From the NCBI GenBank assembly GCA_030758115.1, contig JANREX010000042.1, forward strand, positions 36,155 to 100,154: DNA of 64,000 nt, read 5' to 3'. The notes beneath the pieces were generated by a model that did not search any database, had not been told where the DNA came from, and saw only the letters and a program-made list of their open reading frames with translations. Positions 1 through 8,043 of the stretch are shown piece after piece. The position numbers and the translations under genes were made by a program. Positions within the stretch are counted from its first letter, which is position 1. Each line of letters opens with the position of its first letter. The DNA comes from Paracoccaceae bacterium (GTDB lineage Bacteria > Pseudomonadota > Alphaproteobacteria > Rhodobacterales > Rhodobacteraceae).

Positions 1-444
1 GCCGAGGCGGGGGCGGATATCATCACCGCCCATGTCGAGGCGGGCCCGCATGTGCATCGCACCATGCAGGCGATCCGCGCGCACGGGGTCAAGGCGGGCG
101 TGGCCCTGAACCCCGGCACGCCGGTCGATGCAGTGGACCATCTGCTGGACATGATCGACATGGTCTGCGTGATGACGGTGAACCCCGGTTTCGGCGGGCA
201 GAAGTTCATTCACAGCCAGATCGACAAGGTGCGCCGCCTGCGCGCCATGATCGGGGATCGGCCCATCCATATCGAGATCGACGGCGGGGTGACGGTGGAA
301 ACCGCCCCTCTGGTCGTGGCTGCAGGCGCGGATGTGCTGGTGGCGGGATCGGCCGTGTTCAAGGGCGGTTCCGTCGACAACCCCGCGCCCTACGGCGAGA
401 ACATGCGCGCGATCCGTAGCGCCGCCGAGGCCGCGCGCGGGTGA
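1..444 (+). CDS. rpe: Ribulose-phosphate 3-epimerase, 5' end missing
   Basis: The reading frame is open from base 1, so the gene begins before the window and only the C-terminal ~147 residues are present. The enzyme interconverts ribulose 5-phosphate and xylulose 5-phosphate in the pentose phosphate and Calvin cycles. Visible family motifs are HVEAG, the [12 protein letters not shown] phosphate/metal loop, EIDGGV, and the AGSAVFKG phosphate-binding turn near the end. An internal ATG at 52 is not the true start because the TIM-barrel strand before it is already conserved. The stop overlaps the GTG start of gph, so the two genes are probably translationally coupled. Confidence 0.93.
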   Translation, partial: AEAGADIITAHVEAGPHVHRTMQAIRAHGVKAGVALNPGTPVDAVDHLLDMIDMVCVMTVNPGFGGQKFIHSQIDKVRRLRAMIGDRPIHIEIDGGVTVETAPLVVAAGADVLVAGSAVFKGGSVDNPAPYGENMRAIRSAAEAARG

Positions 445-1106
445 GCGCCATTGTCTTCGACCTCGATGGTACGCTGATCGACAGCGCGCCGGATATCGCT
501 GCCGCAGTGAACCGGACGCTGGCGGACGCAGGTCATGCGCCCCTTGATCTGCCGACGGTGATTTCCTTCATCGGCCATGGTCTGCCGCGTCTGGTGGAAC
601 GGGCCATGGGGGCGCGCGGGATCGACATGGCAGAGCATGCGCGTCTGACCGAGGTGACGCTTGCGCATTACAACGCGGCCTCGAACGATCTGACACGGCC
701 CTATCCGGGTGTGATGGCGGTGCTGGAACATCTGCGGGACCAGGGGCATCGTCTGGGCATCTGCACCAACAAACCCGAAGGGCCTGCGCGCAAGGTGCTG
801 GGCCAGTTCGGCATGGCGCATCTGTTCGATGTGGTGGTGGGTGGCGACAGCCTGACGGTGAAAAAGCCCGATCCTGCGCCGTTGCATCATGCCTTTGCCG
901 CGCTGGGCGCGGCGTCAGGGCTTTATGTGGGCGATAGCGAAGTGGATGCGGATACGGCAAAGGCCGCTGGCATCCCCTTCGCCTTTTTCACCCAAGGTTA
1001 TTGCCATATCCCGCATGCAGACGTGTCCTGCATCGCGCGCTTTGACCATTTCGACGCATTGCCGCGGATCGTGGCCGACATGACCGCTACTGCCCCAGGT
1101 CACTGA
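441..1106 (+). CDS. gph: Phosphoglycolate phosphatase (HAD superfamily)
   Basis: 221 residues. It starts with GTG in a GTGA overlap with the rpe stop. It hydrolyses 2-phosphoglycolate, from DNA repair or RuBisCO oxygenation, to glycolate. HAD motifs are all present: [11 protein letters not shown] near residue 5, CTNKPEG (motif II), the lysine of KKPDPAP (motif III) and [15 protein letters not shown] (motif IV). The length is normal for the family. The last 20 bases overlap the end of the convergent LuxR-type gene. Closely related HAD phosphatases such as PGP-like enzymes cannot be excluded, but the rpe-gph pairing supports the assignment. Confidence 0.9.
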   Translation: MSAIVFDLDGTLIDSAPDIAAAVNRTLADAGHAPLDLPTVISFIGHGLPRLVERAMGARGIDMAEHARLTEVTLAHYNAASNDLTRPYPGVMAVLEHLRDQGHRLGICTNKPEGPARKVLGQFGMAHLFDVVVGGDSLTVKKPDPAPLHHAFAALGAASGLYVGDSEVDADTAKAAGIPFAFFTQGYCHIPHADVSCIARFDHFDALPRIVADMTATAPGH

Positions 1107-1632
1107 GCCGCGCCAGAAGAAGCCCGGTGTTGCGCACGTCGAATTTGCGCATCAGGCGCGCGCGCACATCCTCGATCGTGCGGGGCGACAGGCCCAGCAC
1201 CTGCGCGATTTCCTTGGAGGTCTTGCCGCGCGCCAGCCATGTGACCACCTGCCGTTCGCGCGAGGTCAGGGCAGGACCGTCGCGGCGTGGCGTGATGGGG
1301 GCAAAGCTCATCACGATGCGCGCCAGCGGATCTTCCGGGGTCAGCGTGCGCGCGCGGAACCGGCACCAGACGGCATGGCCATCCGCATGCCGCAGCATCC
1401 GCTCATCCGCATAGGCCCCGTCGCGCCGCAAGGGTTCAAGCCCGATGTCGCGGATCTGGATGAACTCGGCCTCGGACCCGTAAAGCATCCGGAAGCTTTG
1501 GCCCAGAAGTGCATCCATGCCATAGCCGGACAGGTCGCAGAACGTGGCATTGCATTCCTCGATCACCCGGTGGCGGGTCATCACGATGCCGACGGGCGCG
1601 CGGTCGAAGGCGAGGCGGGCGATGTCTTCCAT
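1087..1632 (-). CDS. PAS-domain LuxR-type transcriptional regulator
   Basis: 181 residues. An N-terminal PAS sensor fold (about residues 8-110, with FDRAPVGIVM and ECNATFCDLSGY) is followed by a LuxR/GerE helix-turn-helix at about 118-178 (LTSRERQVVTWLARGKTSKEIA). No autoinducer-binding domain is present, so this is a PAS-sensing LuxR-family regulator rather than a quorum receptor. It is transcribed divergently from the M20 peptidase/ABC transporter operon. A palindromic site lies only 8-37 bases upstream of its start, which suggests that it controls itself and that operon. The ligand is unknown. Its 3' end overlaps gph by 20 bases, tail to tail. Confidence 0.85.
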   Translation of the reverse strand: MEDIARLAFDRAPVGIVMTRHRVIEECNATFCDLSGYGMDALLGQSFRMLYGSEAEFIQIRDIGLEPLRRDGAYADERMLRHADGHAVWCRFRARTLTPEDPLARIVMSFAPITPRRDGPALTSRERQVVTWLARGKTSKEIAQVLGLSPRTIEDVRARLMRKFDVRNTGLLLARLSDLGQ

Positions 1633-1639
1633 GGGGTGC

Positions 1640-1669
1640 TACCGTGGTTCTACGGTATTGATACCGTAG
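1640..1669. promoter_or_regulatory. Three-half-site palindromic operator
   Basis: A perfect 20-bp dyad, CTACGGTAT-TG-ATACCGTAG, lies at 1650-1669. A further half-site, TACCGT, at 1640-1645 forms a second inverted repeat with ACGGTA at 1652-1657. The array sits in the 88-bp gap between the divergent PAS-LuxR gene and the M20 peptidase gene. The 20-bp dyad length is typical of LuxR-family operators. Assigning it to the neighbouring regulator is inference. Confidence 0.7.
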
Positions 1670-1720
1670 TTGCGGCAAAGCATGCTGATGTCTGCAAGGC
1701 AAGCGCAAAGGAGTGGTGGC

Positions 1721-3004
1721 ATGTCCCTGACTGACAGGCTGGACGAGGCGGTGGCGGCGCGGCGCGAGGATCTGATCGCGCTGACGCAGGATCTGATCCG
1801 CATTCCCACGTTGAACCCGCCGGGCGACAACTACCTCGAGATTTGCGAATACCTGGATCGCCGCCTTGGCGCGTCCGGCTTTCAGACCGAACTGGTGCGG
1901 GCCTACGGCGCGCCGGGCGACAGCGACAAGCATCCGCGCTGGAACATCGTGGCGCGGCGCGAAGGGGCCTATCCCGGCGAATGCGTGCATTTCAACAGCC
2001 ATATCGACGTGGTCGAGGTCGGGCGCGGCTGGACCACGGACCCTTTCGGCGGAGAACTGAAAGATGGCAAGATCTATGGGCGCGGCGCTTGCGACATGAA
2101 AGGCGGGCTGGCCGCCAGCATCATCGCGGCCGAGGCCTTTCTGGCGGTCTGCCCCGATTTCGCGGGCGCGATCGAGATCAGCGGCACGGCGGATGAGGAA
2201 TCGGGCGGCTTCGGCGGTGTGGCCTACCTGGCCGAAAAGGGCTTTTTCAGCCCCGAGCGCGTGCAGCATGTCATCATTCCCGAACCCCTGAACAAGGATC
2301 GCATCTGCCTGGGCCATCGCGGCGTCTGGTGGGCCGAGATCGAGACCCATGGCGAGATCGCCCATGGCTCGATGCCCTTCCTTGGCGATTGCGCCGTGCG
2401 CCACATGGGCGCGGTCGTGGCCGAGATGGAGACATCGCTGTTCCCGGCGCTGGCGCAGAAGCGCACCGATATGCCCGTGGTGCCCGATGGGGCCAAGCAA
2501 TCCACCCTCAACATCAATTCGATCCACGGGGGCGAGAACGAGCAGGAGGACGATTACACCGGCCTGCCCGCGCCCTGCGTGCCCGACAGCTGCCGCATGG
2601 TGATCGACCGCCGTTTCCTGATCGAGGAAGATATCGACGAGGTGCGCGAAGAGGTGATGCAGATCCTGCGCACCGTCGCGGAACGCCGCGCCACATTCAG
2701 CTATGACGTGACCGAATTGCACCGCGTCCTGCCGACGATGACCGAGAAATCGGCCCCCGTGGTGCAGGTCGTGGCCAAGGCGATCGCCGATACGATGGGG
2801 CGTGAGGCGGAATATGTCGTCTCGCCCGGAACCTATGACCAGAAGCACATAGACCGGATCGGCAAGCTGAAGAATTGCATCGCCTATGGTCCGGGCATTC
2901 TGGACCTTGCGCATAAACCGGATGAATATGTCGGCGTGGATGATATGCTGGATTCCGCAAGGGTGATGGGACGGTCGCTGATCGCATTGCTTGCACGGGA
3001 CTGA
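1721..3004 (+). CDS. M20-family metallopeptidase/deacylase (ArgE/DapE type)
   Basis: 427 residues. The start at 1721 is chosen because AAAGGAG (1707-1713) precedes it by 7 bases; an in-frame ATG at 1670 lies in the promoter region. M20 zinc-site motifs are visible: His94 and Asp96 in NSHIDVV, Asp125 in GRGACDMKGG, and Glu159-Glu160 in TADEESGG. Such enzymes hydrolyse N-acyl or peptide bonds of amino-acid derivatives in the cytoplasm. It is the first gene of the peptide ABC transporter operon, so it probably cleaves the imported substrate. The precise substrate (dipeptide, N-acetyl or N-carbamoyl amino acid) cannot be read from the sequence. Confidence 0.88.
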   Translation: MSLTDRLDEAVAARREDLIALTQDLIRIPTLNPPGDNYLEICEYLDRRLGASGFQTELVRAYGAPGDSDKHPRWNIVARREGAYPGECVHFNSHIDVVEVGRGWTTDPFGGELKDGKIYGRGACDMKGGLAASIIAAEAFLAVCPDFAGAIEISGTADEESGGFGGVAYLAEKGFFSPERVQHVIIPEPLNKDRICLGHRGVWWAEIETHGEIAHGSMPFLGDCAVRHMGAVVAEMETSLFPALAQKRTDMPVVPDGAKQSTLNINSIHGGENEQEDDYTGLPAPCVPDSCRMVIDRRFLIEEDIDEVREEVMQILRTVAERRATFSYDVTELHRVLPTMTEKSAPVVQVVAKAIADTMGREAEYVVSPGTYDQKHIDRIGKLKNCIAYGPGILDLAHKPDEYVGVDDMLDSARVMGRSLIALLARD

Positions 3005-3032
3005 GAGCGTTGCTCAACAGGGAGAGAACGAG

Positions 3033-4529
3033 ATGACTTATCTGAACTTCACGCGCGGCATGGTCAGCGCGCTGGCGCTGGTGGCTGCCATGACAGGCAC
3101 GGTCGGCATGGCGCAGGCGAAGACCGATATCGTCGTGGGCATGCAGTTGGAGCCGCCGCATCTGGACCCGACCAGTGCTGCAGCGGGAGCTATCGACTCG
3201 GTGCTCTATGCGAATGTGTTCGAGGGGCTGACCCGTTTCGGCCCGGATGGATCGGTGAACCCCGGATTGGCCGCCAGCTGGGATATCTCGGCGGATGGCA
3301 CCGTCTATACCTTCAAGCTGCATGATGGCGTGACCTTTCATGACGGCACCACGATGGATGCCGAAGATGTGAAATTCAGCCTCGACCGCGCCCGCGCCGA
3401 GGATTCGGTGAACGCCCAGAAGGGCCTTTTTGCCGGGATCACCGATGTCACCGTGATCGATCCCCTGACCGTGCAGGTCACGCTGGGTGCGCCCAACGGG
3501 TCGTTCCTGTTCAACATGGCCTGGGGTGACGCGGTGATCGTGGCGCCCGAAAGCATCGAGAACATCAAGACCAATCCCGTGGGCACGGGGGCGTTCAAGT
3601 TCGACAACTGGGTGCAGGGCGACCGGATCGACATCGTGAAAAACCCCGATTACTGGGGCGAGCCTGCCAAGCTGGATCGTGCCACCTTCAAGTTCATCAG
3701 CGATCCGACCGCCGCTTTCGCCGCCGTGATGGCCGAGGATGTGCATGCCTTCGCAGGCTTTCCCGCGCCCGAGAACCTGCCGCAGTTCGATGCCGATCCG
3801 CGCTTCCAGGTCCTGATCGGCTCGACCGAGGGCGAGACGATCCTGTCCACCAACAACAAGCAGGCGCCCTTCGACAACATCAAGGTGCGCGAGGCGCTGG
3901 CCCATGCGATCGACCGCCAGGCGATCATCGACGGGGCGATGTTCGGCTACGGCACGCCCATCGGCACCCATTTCGCGCCGCACAATCCCGACTATGTCGA
4001 TCTGACCGGCAATTCCGCCTATGATCCCGAAAAGGCCAAGGCCCTTCTGGCCGAGGCGGGCTTTCCCGATGGGTTCACCACGACGCTGAAACTGCCGCCC
4101 CCGTCCTATGCGCGGCGCGGCGGCGAGATCATCGCGGCGCAGCTGCGTGCGGTCGGCATCGAGACCGAGATCAGCAACCTGGAATGGGCCCAGTGGCTGG
4201 AGCAGGTGTTCACCGGCAAGGATTTCGGCCTGACCATCGTCAGCCATACAGAGCCGATGGATATCGGGATCTATGCCAACCCCGACTATTACTTCCAGTA
4301 TGACAGCGCCGAGTTCCAGAAGATCATGACCGATCTGACGGCTGCGACGGATCCCGCCGCGCGTAGCGCGCTGCTGAAACAGGCGCAGGAGAAGATCTCG
4401 CTGGATTACGTGAACGGCTACCTGTTCCAGCTGGCGGCCCTGAGCGTGGCCAATGCCAAGGTCATGGGCCTTTGGAAGAACGCGCCGACGCAGGCGACCG
4501 ACCTGACGGCCGTCTACTGGGCTGACTGA
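3033..4529 (+). CDS. Periplasmic substrate-binding protein, peptide ABC transporter (SBP family 5)
   Basis: 498 residues. ATG at 3033 follows an AGGGAGA ribosome site; an upstream in-frame ATG at 2991 falls within the end of the M20 gene. A Sec signal peptide is evident (about residues 1-32, ending AQA before KTDIV). The family-5 signature runs through DSVLYANVFEGLTRF and FHDGTTMDAEDVKFS. It captures oligopeptides or similar ligands in the periplasm and hands them to the permease pair downstream. The gap to the M20 gene is short. The 134-base gap to the permease gene contains a hairpin and a dispersed repeat, which could favour higher expression of the binding protein. Confidence 0.92.
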   Translation: MTYLNFTRGMVSALALVAAMTGTVGMAQAKTDIVVGMQLEPPHLDPTSAAAGAIDSVLYANVFEGLTRFGPDGSVNPGLAASWDISADGTVYTFKLHDGVTFHDGTTMDAEDVKFSLDRARAEDSVNAQKGLFAGITDVTVIDPLTVQVTLGAPNGSFLFNMAWGDAVIVAPESIENIKTNPVGTGAFKFDNWVQGDRIDIVKNPDYWGEPAKLDRATFKFISDPTAAFAAVMAEDVHAFAGFPAPENLPQFDADPRFQVLIGSTEGETILSTNNKQAPFDNIKVREALAHAIDRQAIIDGAMFGYGTPIGTHFAPHNPDYVDLTGNSAYDPEKAKALLAEAGFPDGFTTTLKLPPPSYARRGGEIIAAQLRAVGIETEISNLEWAQWLEQVFTGKDFGLTIVSHTEPMDIGIYANPDYYFQYDSAEFQKIMTDLTAATDPAARSALLKQAQEKISLDYVNGYLFQLAALSVANAKVMGLWKNAPTQATDLTAVYWAD

Positions 4530-4550
4530 ACCGCCAAGGCCTAAATGTCA

Positions 4551-4573
4551 CCCTCGCGCGTCTTGCGCGCGGG
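4551..4573 (+). other. GC hairpin after the binding-protein gene
   Basis: CCC-T-CGCGC at 4551-4559 can pair with GCGCG-C-GGG at 4565-4573 across a GTCTT loop, with one T/C mismatch. There is no T-tract. It sits 20 bases after the binding-protein stop. Inference: an RNA-stabilising or partial-termination hairpin inside the operon. Confidence 0.45.
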
Positions 4574-4576
4574 GGA

Positions 4577-4608
4577 GCCTCCGGCGGGGATATTTCGGGC
4601 AAGAAGAA
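4577..4608 (+). repeat. Dispersed GGATATTT...CAAGAAGAA element, copy 1
   Basis: A 32-base segment starting GCCTCCGGCGG, with core GGATATTT and ending CAAGAAGAA. It differs from the copy at 30053-30084 by a single base. Four more divergent copies of the core occur at 18766, 21009, 54361 (reverse) and 57393, all between genes. Confidence 0.75.
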
Positions 4609-4663
4609 GCAAGGGGCGCGTGCCATGGCCTGACGGGCCGGGGGCGGGCGGGATACGGGGCGA

Positions 4664-5611
4664 ATGCTGCGCTATGTGCTGAAACGGCTGGTGTCGCTGG
4701 TGATCTCGCTGGCCGTTGCAAGCCTCGTGATCTTCCTGGCGATCGAGGTCGTGCCGGGCGACCCGGCCGCCTATATGCTGGGCATGAACGCGCAGCCCGA
4801 CACGCTGGCCGCATTGCGTGAGCAGCTGGGCCTGAACGGCACCATCCCCGAACGCTACCTGTCCTGGGTTGCGGGCATGCTGCAGGGCGATTTCGGCACC
4901 TCCTACACCTATCGCACGCCGGTGGCCGAGATGATCGGCGAACGGCTCTGGATCAGTTTGCCGCTGGCGCTTTATGCGTTGACGCTGAGCACGCTGATCG
5001 CCTTTCCGGCGGGCGTCTGGGCGGCGTCGCGGCGCGGATCGGCCGTGGATATGGGGGTGATGGGCGTGACGCAACTGGGTGTGGCGATCCCGAATTTCTG
5101 GTTCGCCATGCTGATGGTGCTGGTCTTTGCGATCAATCTGCGCTGGTTTTCCGCAGGCGGATTTGCGGGATGGGAGCAGGGGTTTTTCGCGGGCATGAAA
5201 AGCCTGACCCTGCCGGCCATCGCGCTGGCCCTGCCGCAGGCCAGCATCCTGACGCGGGTCATGCGCTCGAGCCTGCTGGACACGCTGTCCGAGGATTTCA
5301 TCCGCACCGCGCGCGCCAAGGGGCTGACGCGGCGCCAGGTGCTGTGGCGCCATGCCCTGCGCAACGCGATGATCCCGGTGCTCACGATCATCGGGATGCA
5401 GTTTTCCTTCCTGATGGCGGGCGCGATCATCATCGAGAACGTCTTTTTCCTGCCCGGCCTCGGCCGGCTGGTGTTCCAGTCGATTTCCGCGCGCGACCTG
5501 ATCGTGGTGGAATCCGTGGTGATGCTGCTGGTTTTTGCCGTGATCGTGGTGAATTTCGCGGTGGACGTGGCCTATGCCGCCGTTGACCCAAGGTTGAGGG
5601 GGCGGCGATGA
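4664..5611 (+). CDS. Peptide ABC transporter permease (DppB type)
   Basis: 315 residues with about six transmembrane helices, beginning MLRYVLKRLVSLVISL, the usual N-terminus of DppB/OppB permeases. The cytoplasmic EAA loop (IRTARAKGLTRRQVLWRHALRNA) contacts the ATPase. It forms one half of the inner-membrane channel for the substrate delivered by the binding protein. Its stop overlaps the start of the second permease (ATGA). The ribosome site is weak (GGCGGGATACGGGG upstream). Confidence 0.92.
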   Translation: MLRYVLKRLVSLVISLAVASLVIFLAIEVVPGDPAAYMLGMNAQPDTLAALREQLGLNGTIPERYLSWVAGMLQGDFGTSYTYRTPVAEMIGERLWISLPLALYALTLSTLIAFPAGVWAASRRGSAVDMGVMGVTQLGVAIPNFWFAMLMVLVFAINLRWFSAGGFAGWEQGFFAGMKSLTLPAIALALPQASILTRVMRSSLLDTLSEDFIRTARAKGLTRRQVLWRHALRNAMIPVLTIIGMQFSFLMAGAIIIENVFFLPGLGRLVFQSISARDLIVVESVVMLLVFAVIVVNFAVDVAYAAVDPRLRGRR

Positions 5612-6441
5612 TACGTGCGGCGCTGACCAATCGGTCTTTGGTGATCGGGCTGGCCCTCTCGCTGATCTTCGTCGGCGCGGCGCTGGTCAGCTTTGTCTGG
5701 GTGCCTCAGGATGTGGCGACGCTCGACATTGCCAACAAGATGAAGACGCCATCGGCCGCGCATCCTTTGGGCACCGACCATTTCGGGCGCGACATCCTGT
5801 CGATGATCATGGTGGGCGCGCGCACCTCGATCGCCGTGGCGGTGGTGGCCGTGGTGATCGGCATGGGTTTGGGCGTGCCGCTGGGCCTGGCCGCCGCCGC
5901 ACGGCGCGGCAGCCTTCTGGATGAGGTCATCATGCGCGGCAATGACCTTGTCTTTGCCTTCCCCTCGCTGCTGATCGCGATCATGATCACGGCCGTTTTC
6001 GGGCCCTCCGCCCTGAATGCGATCATCGCCATCGGGATCTTCAACATCCCCGTCTTCGCGCGTCTCACACGTGGCGCGGCGCTGAGCCTGTGGACGCGCG
6101 ACTATGTGCTGGCCGCGCGCGTGGCGGGCAAGGGCGCGGTCCGCATCAGCGCAGAGCACATCCTGCCCAATGTGACCAACCTGCTGATCGTGCAGGGCAC
6201 GATCCAGTTCAGCCTGGGCATTCTGGCCGAGGCGGCGTTGTCCTATGTGGGGCTTGGCGCGCAGCCCCCCGTTCCCAGCTGGGGGCGGATGCTGGCGGAC
6301 AGCCAGACGATGATCTCGCTTGCGCCGCATATGGCGATCTTTCCGGGCATGGCGATCCTGCTGACCGTGCTGGGCCTGAACCTGATGGGCGACGGGTTGC
6401 GCGACCTCTTCGATCCCCGGATCAGGAGGGACCGGCGATGA
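5608..6441 (+). CDS. Peptide ABC transporter permease (DppC type)
   Basis: 277 residues, overlapping the previous gene by ATGA. It contains the DppC-type periplasmic motif HPLGTDHFGRDILSMIM and an EAA loop (YVLAARVAGKGAVRISAEHILPN). About six transmembrane helices are predicted by eye. It forms the second half of the channel with the DppB-type subunit. It overlaps the ATPase start in the same way, which indicates strict translational coupling of the three membrane-complex genes. Confidence 0.92.
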   Translation: MIRAALTNRSLVIGLALSLIFVGAALVSFVWVPQDVATLDIANKMKTPSAAHPLGTDHFGRDILSMIMVGARTSIAVAVVAVVIGMGLGVPLGLAAAARRGSLLDEVIMRGNDLVFAFPSLLIAIMITAVFGPSALNAIIAIGIFNIPVFARLTRGAALSLWTRDYVLAARVAGKGAVRISAEHILPNVTNLLIVQGTIQFSLGILAEAALSYVGLGAQPPVPSWGRMLADSQTMISLAPHMAIFPGMAILLTVLGLNLMGDGLRDLFDPRIRRDRR

Positions 6442-8030
6442 GCCTGCTGCGGATCGAAGGCCTGAACCTGGCCATCCACGATTACGGCATCCTGCACGAT
6501 GTCGCGCTGACCGTGGAACCGGGGCAGATCGTGGGCGTGATCGGTGAAAGCGGATCGGGCAAATCCATGACTGCGCTGGCGGTGATGCAACTTCTGCCGG
6601 AGGCCGCGCGCGCCACGGGACGCGTTGTGCTGGATGGACAGGATGTGTTGCAATTGTCCGAGGCCGATCTGTGCAGGATGCGGGGCCGCGTGATGGGCAT
6701 GGTGTTTCAGGAACCGATGACGGCGCTGAACCCGATCCAGACCATCGGCGATCAGGTGGCCGAGACGATCCTTGTCCATGAACGCGTCACAAAGGCCGAG
6801 GCGCGGGATCGCGCGCGGCAAGCCCTTGCCCGCGTCGAACTGCCCGAGGACCGCTTTCCCCTGACCCGCTATCCGCATGAGCTGTCGGGCGGGCAGCGTC
6901 AGCGCGTGGTGATCGCCATGGCGATTGCGCTGCGGCCCAGGCTGCTGATCGCGGATGAGCCCACGACCGCACTGGATGTCACGACACAGGCGCAGATCCT
7001 CACGCTGCTCAAACGGCTGGTGCAGGAGGACGGGATGGGCCTTCTGATGATCAGTCACGATCTGGCCGTGGTGGCCGACATGGCCGATCATCTGGTCATC
7101 ATGCGCCATGGCCGCGTGGTGGAAAGCGGGCCCTCGCCCGATCTGTTCCACCGGATGCAGCATCCCTATTCAAAGGCGCTGCTGGCCGCATCGACCCATC
7201 AACCCGACCGCGCAGCACAGCCGCAGGACATGCCGCTGCTGCAGGTGCGGGGCGTGATCCGCGACTATGCCACCGCGCGCAAAGGGATCTGGGGCAAGCC
7301 GGGCAGCTTCCGGGCGGTCAATGACGTGAGTTTCCAGATCCGGCGCGGGGAGTCGCTGGGTCTGGTGGGGGAATCCGGCTGCGGCAAATCCACCCTGACC
7401 CGCGCCATTCTGGGGCTGGAGGAGGTACAGGCCGGGCAGATCCTGCTGGATGGTCAGCCCGTCTTCACCGGGCATAGGCCGAACCGCGCCGTGCGCCGCC
7501 GCATGCAGGTGGTGTTCCAGGACCCCTACGGCAGCTTCAACCCGCGCCACCGGGTCGCGCGGCTGGTGAGCGAGCCGTTCCACCTGCTGGATACCCCGCC
7601 GCAGGGTGCGGCGCGCGATGCCGCGATTGCCGCAGCGCTGGAAAGCGTCGGCCTGAGCGCCGATGATCGGCACAAATACATCCACGAATTCTCGGGTGGC
7701 CAGCGCCAGCGCATCGCCATCGCCCGTGCGCTGATCATCAAGCCCGACCTGATCATCCTGGACGAGGCGGTGTCGGCGCTGGATGTGTCGATCCGGGCGC
7801 AGATTCTGGATCTGCTGGCGGATCTGGGGGATCGCCTTGGCCTGACCTATCTGTTCATCAGCCATGACCTGTCGGTCGTGCGGCAGGTGACGGACCGCGT
7901 ACTGGTCATGCAGGCGGGCCGGATCGTCGAGCAGGGCGAGACGGCGGATGTCTTCGCCAACCCGCAACACCCCTATACAAGGCAGCTTCTGGCCGCGACG
8001 CCACGCCTGCCGGACTTCGAGAATACCTGA
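6438..8030 (+). CDS. Fused double-ATPase subunit of peptide ABC transporter (DppD-DppF type)
   Basis: 530 residues containing two complete ABC domains. Domain 1 has Walker A GESGSGKS (36-43), the signature LSGGQRQR and Walker [13 protein letters not shown]. Domain 2 has Walker A GESGCGKS (about 311-318), FSGGQRQR and [12 protein letters not shown]. Each half ends with the peptide-transporter tail ([16 protein letters not shown]). It supplies ATP hydrolysis for the permease pair, replacing the separate DppD and DppF proteins of other systems. The start at 6438 overlaps the permease stop (ATGA); an open frame extends upstream to 6090 but lies antiphase inside the permease gene. Confidence 0.93.
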   Translation: MSLLRIEGLNLAIHDYGILHDVALTVEPGQIVGVIGESGSGKSMTALAVMQLLPEAARATGRVVLDGQDVLQLSEADLCRMRGRVMGMVFQEPMTALNPIQTIGDQVAETILVHERVTKAEARDRARQALARVELPEDRFPLTRYPHELSGGQRQRVVIAMAIALRPRLLIADEPTTALDVTTQAQILTLLKRLVQEDGMGLLMISHDLAVVADMADHLVIMRHGRVVESGPSPDLFHRMQHPYSKALLAASTHQPDRAAQPQDMPLLQVRGVIRDYATARKGIWGKPGSFRAVNDVSFQIRRGESLGLVGESGCGKSTLTRAILGLEEVQAGQILLDGQPVFTGHRPNRAVRRRMQVVFQDPYGSFNPRHRVARLVSEPFHLLDTPPQGAARDAAIAAALESVGLSADDRHKYIHEFSGGQRQRIAIARALIIKPDLIILDEAVSALDVSIRAQILDLLADLGDRLGLTYLFISHDLSVVRQVTDRVLVMQAGRIVEQGETADVFANPQHPYTRQLLAATPRLPDFENT

Positions 8031-8043
8031 GGAGGACAAAGAC

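Noticed and set aside
1..1106. rpe and gph as part of a Calvin-cycle operon
   Set aside because: These two genes also occur as a housekeeping pair. No RuBisCO, phosphoribulokinase or other cbb gene is visible in the window.
1436..4247. Long minus-strand open frames opposite the M20 peptidase and binding-protein genes
   Set aside because: They are shadow frames in GC-rich DNA: no family similarity, rich in His/Arg and Asp/Gly runs, and fully antisense to well-supported genes.
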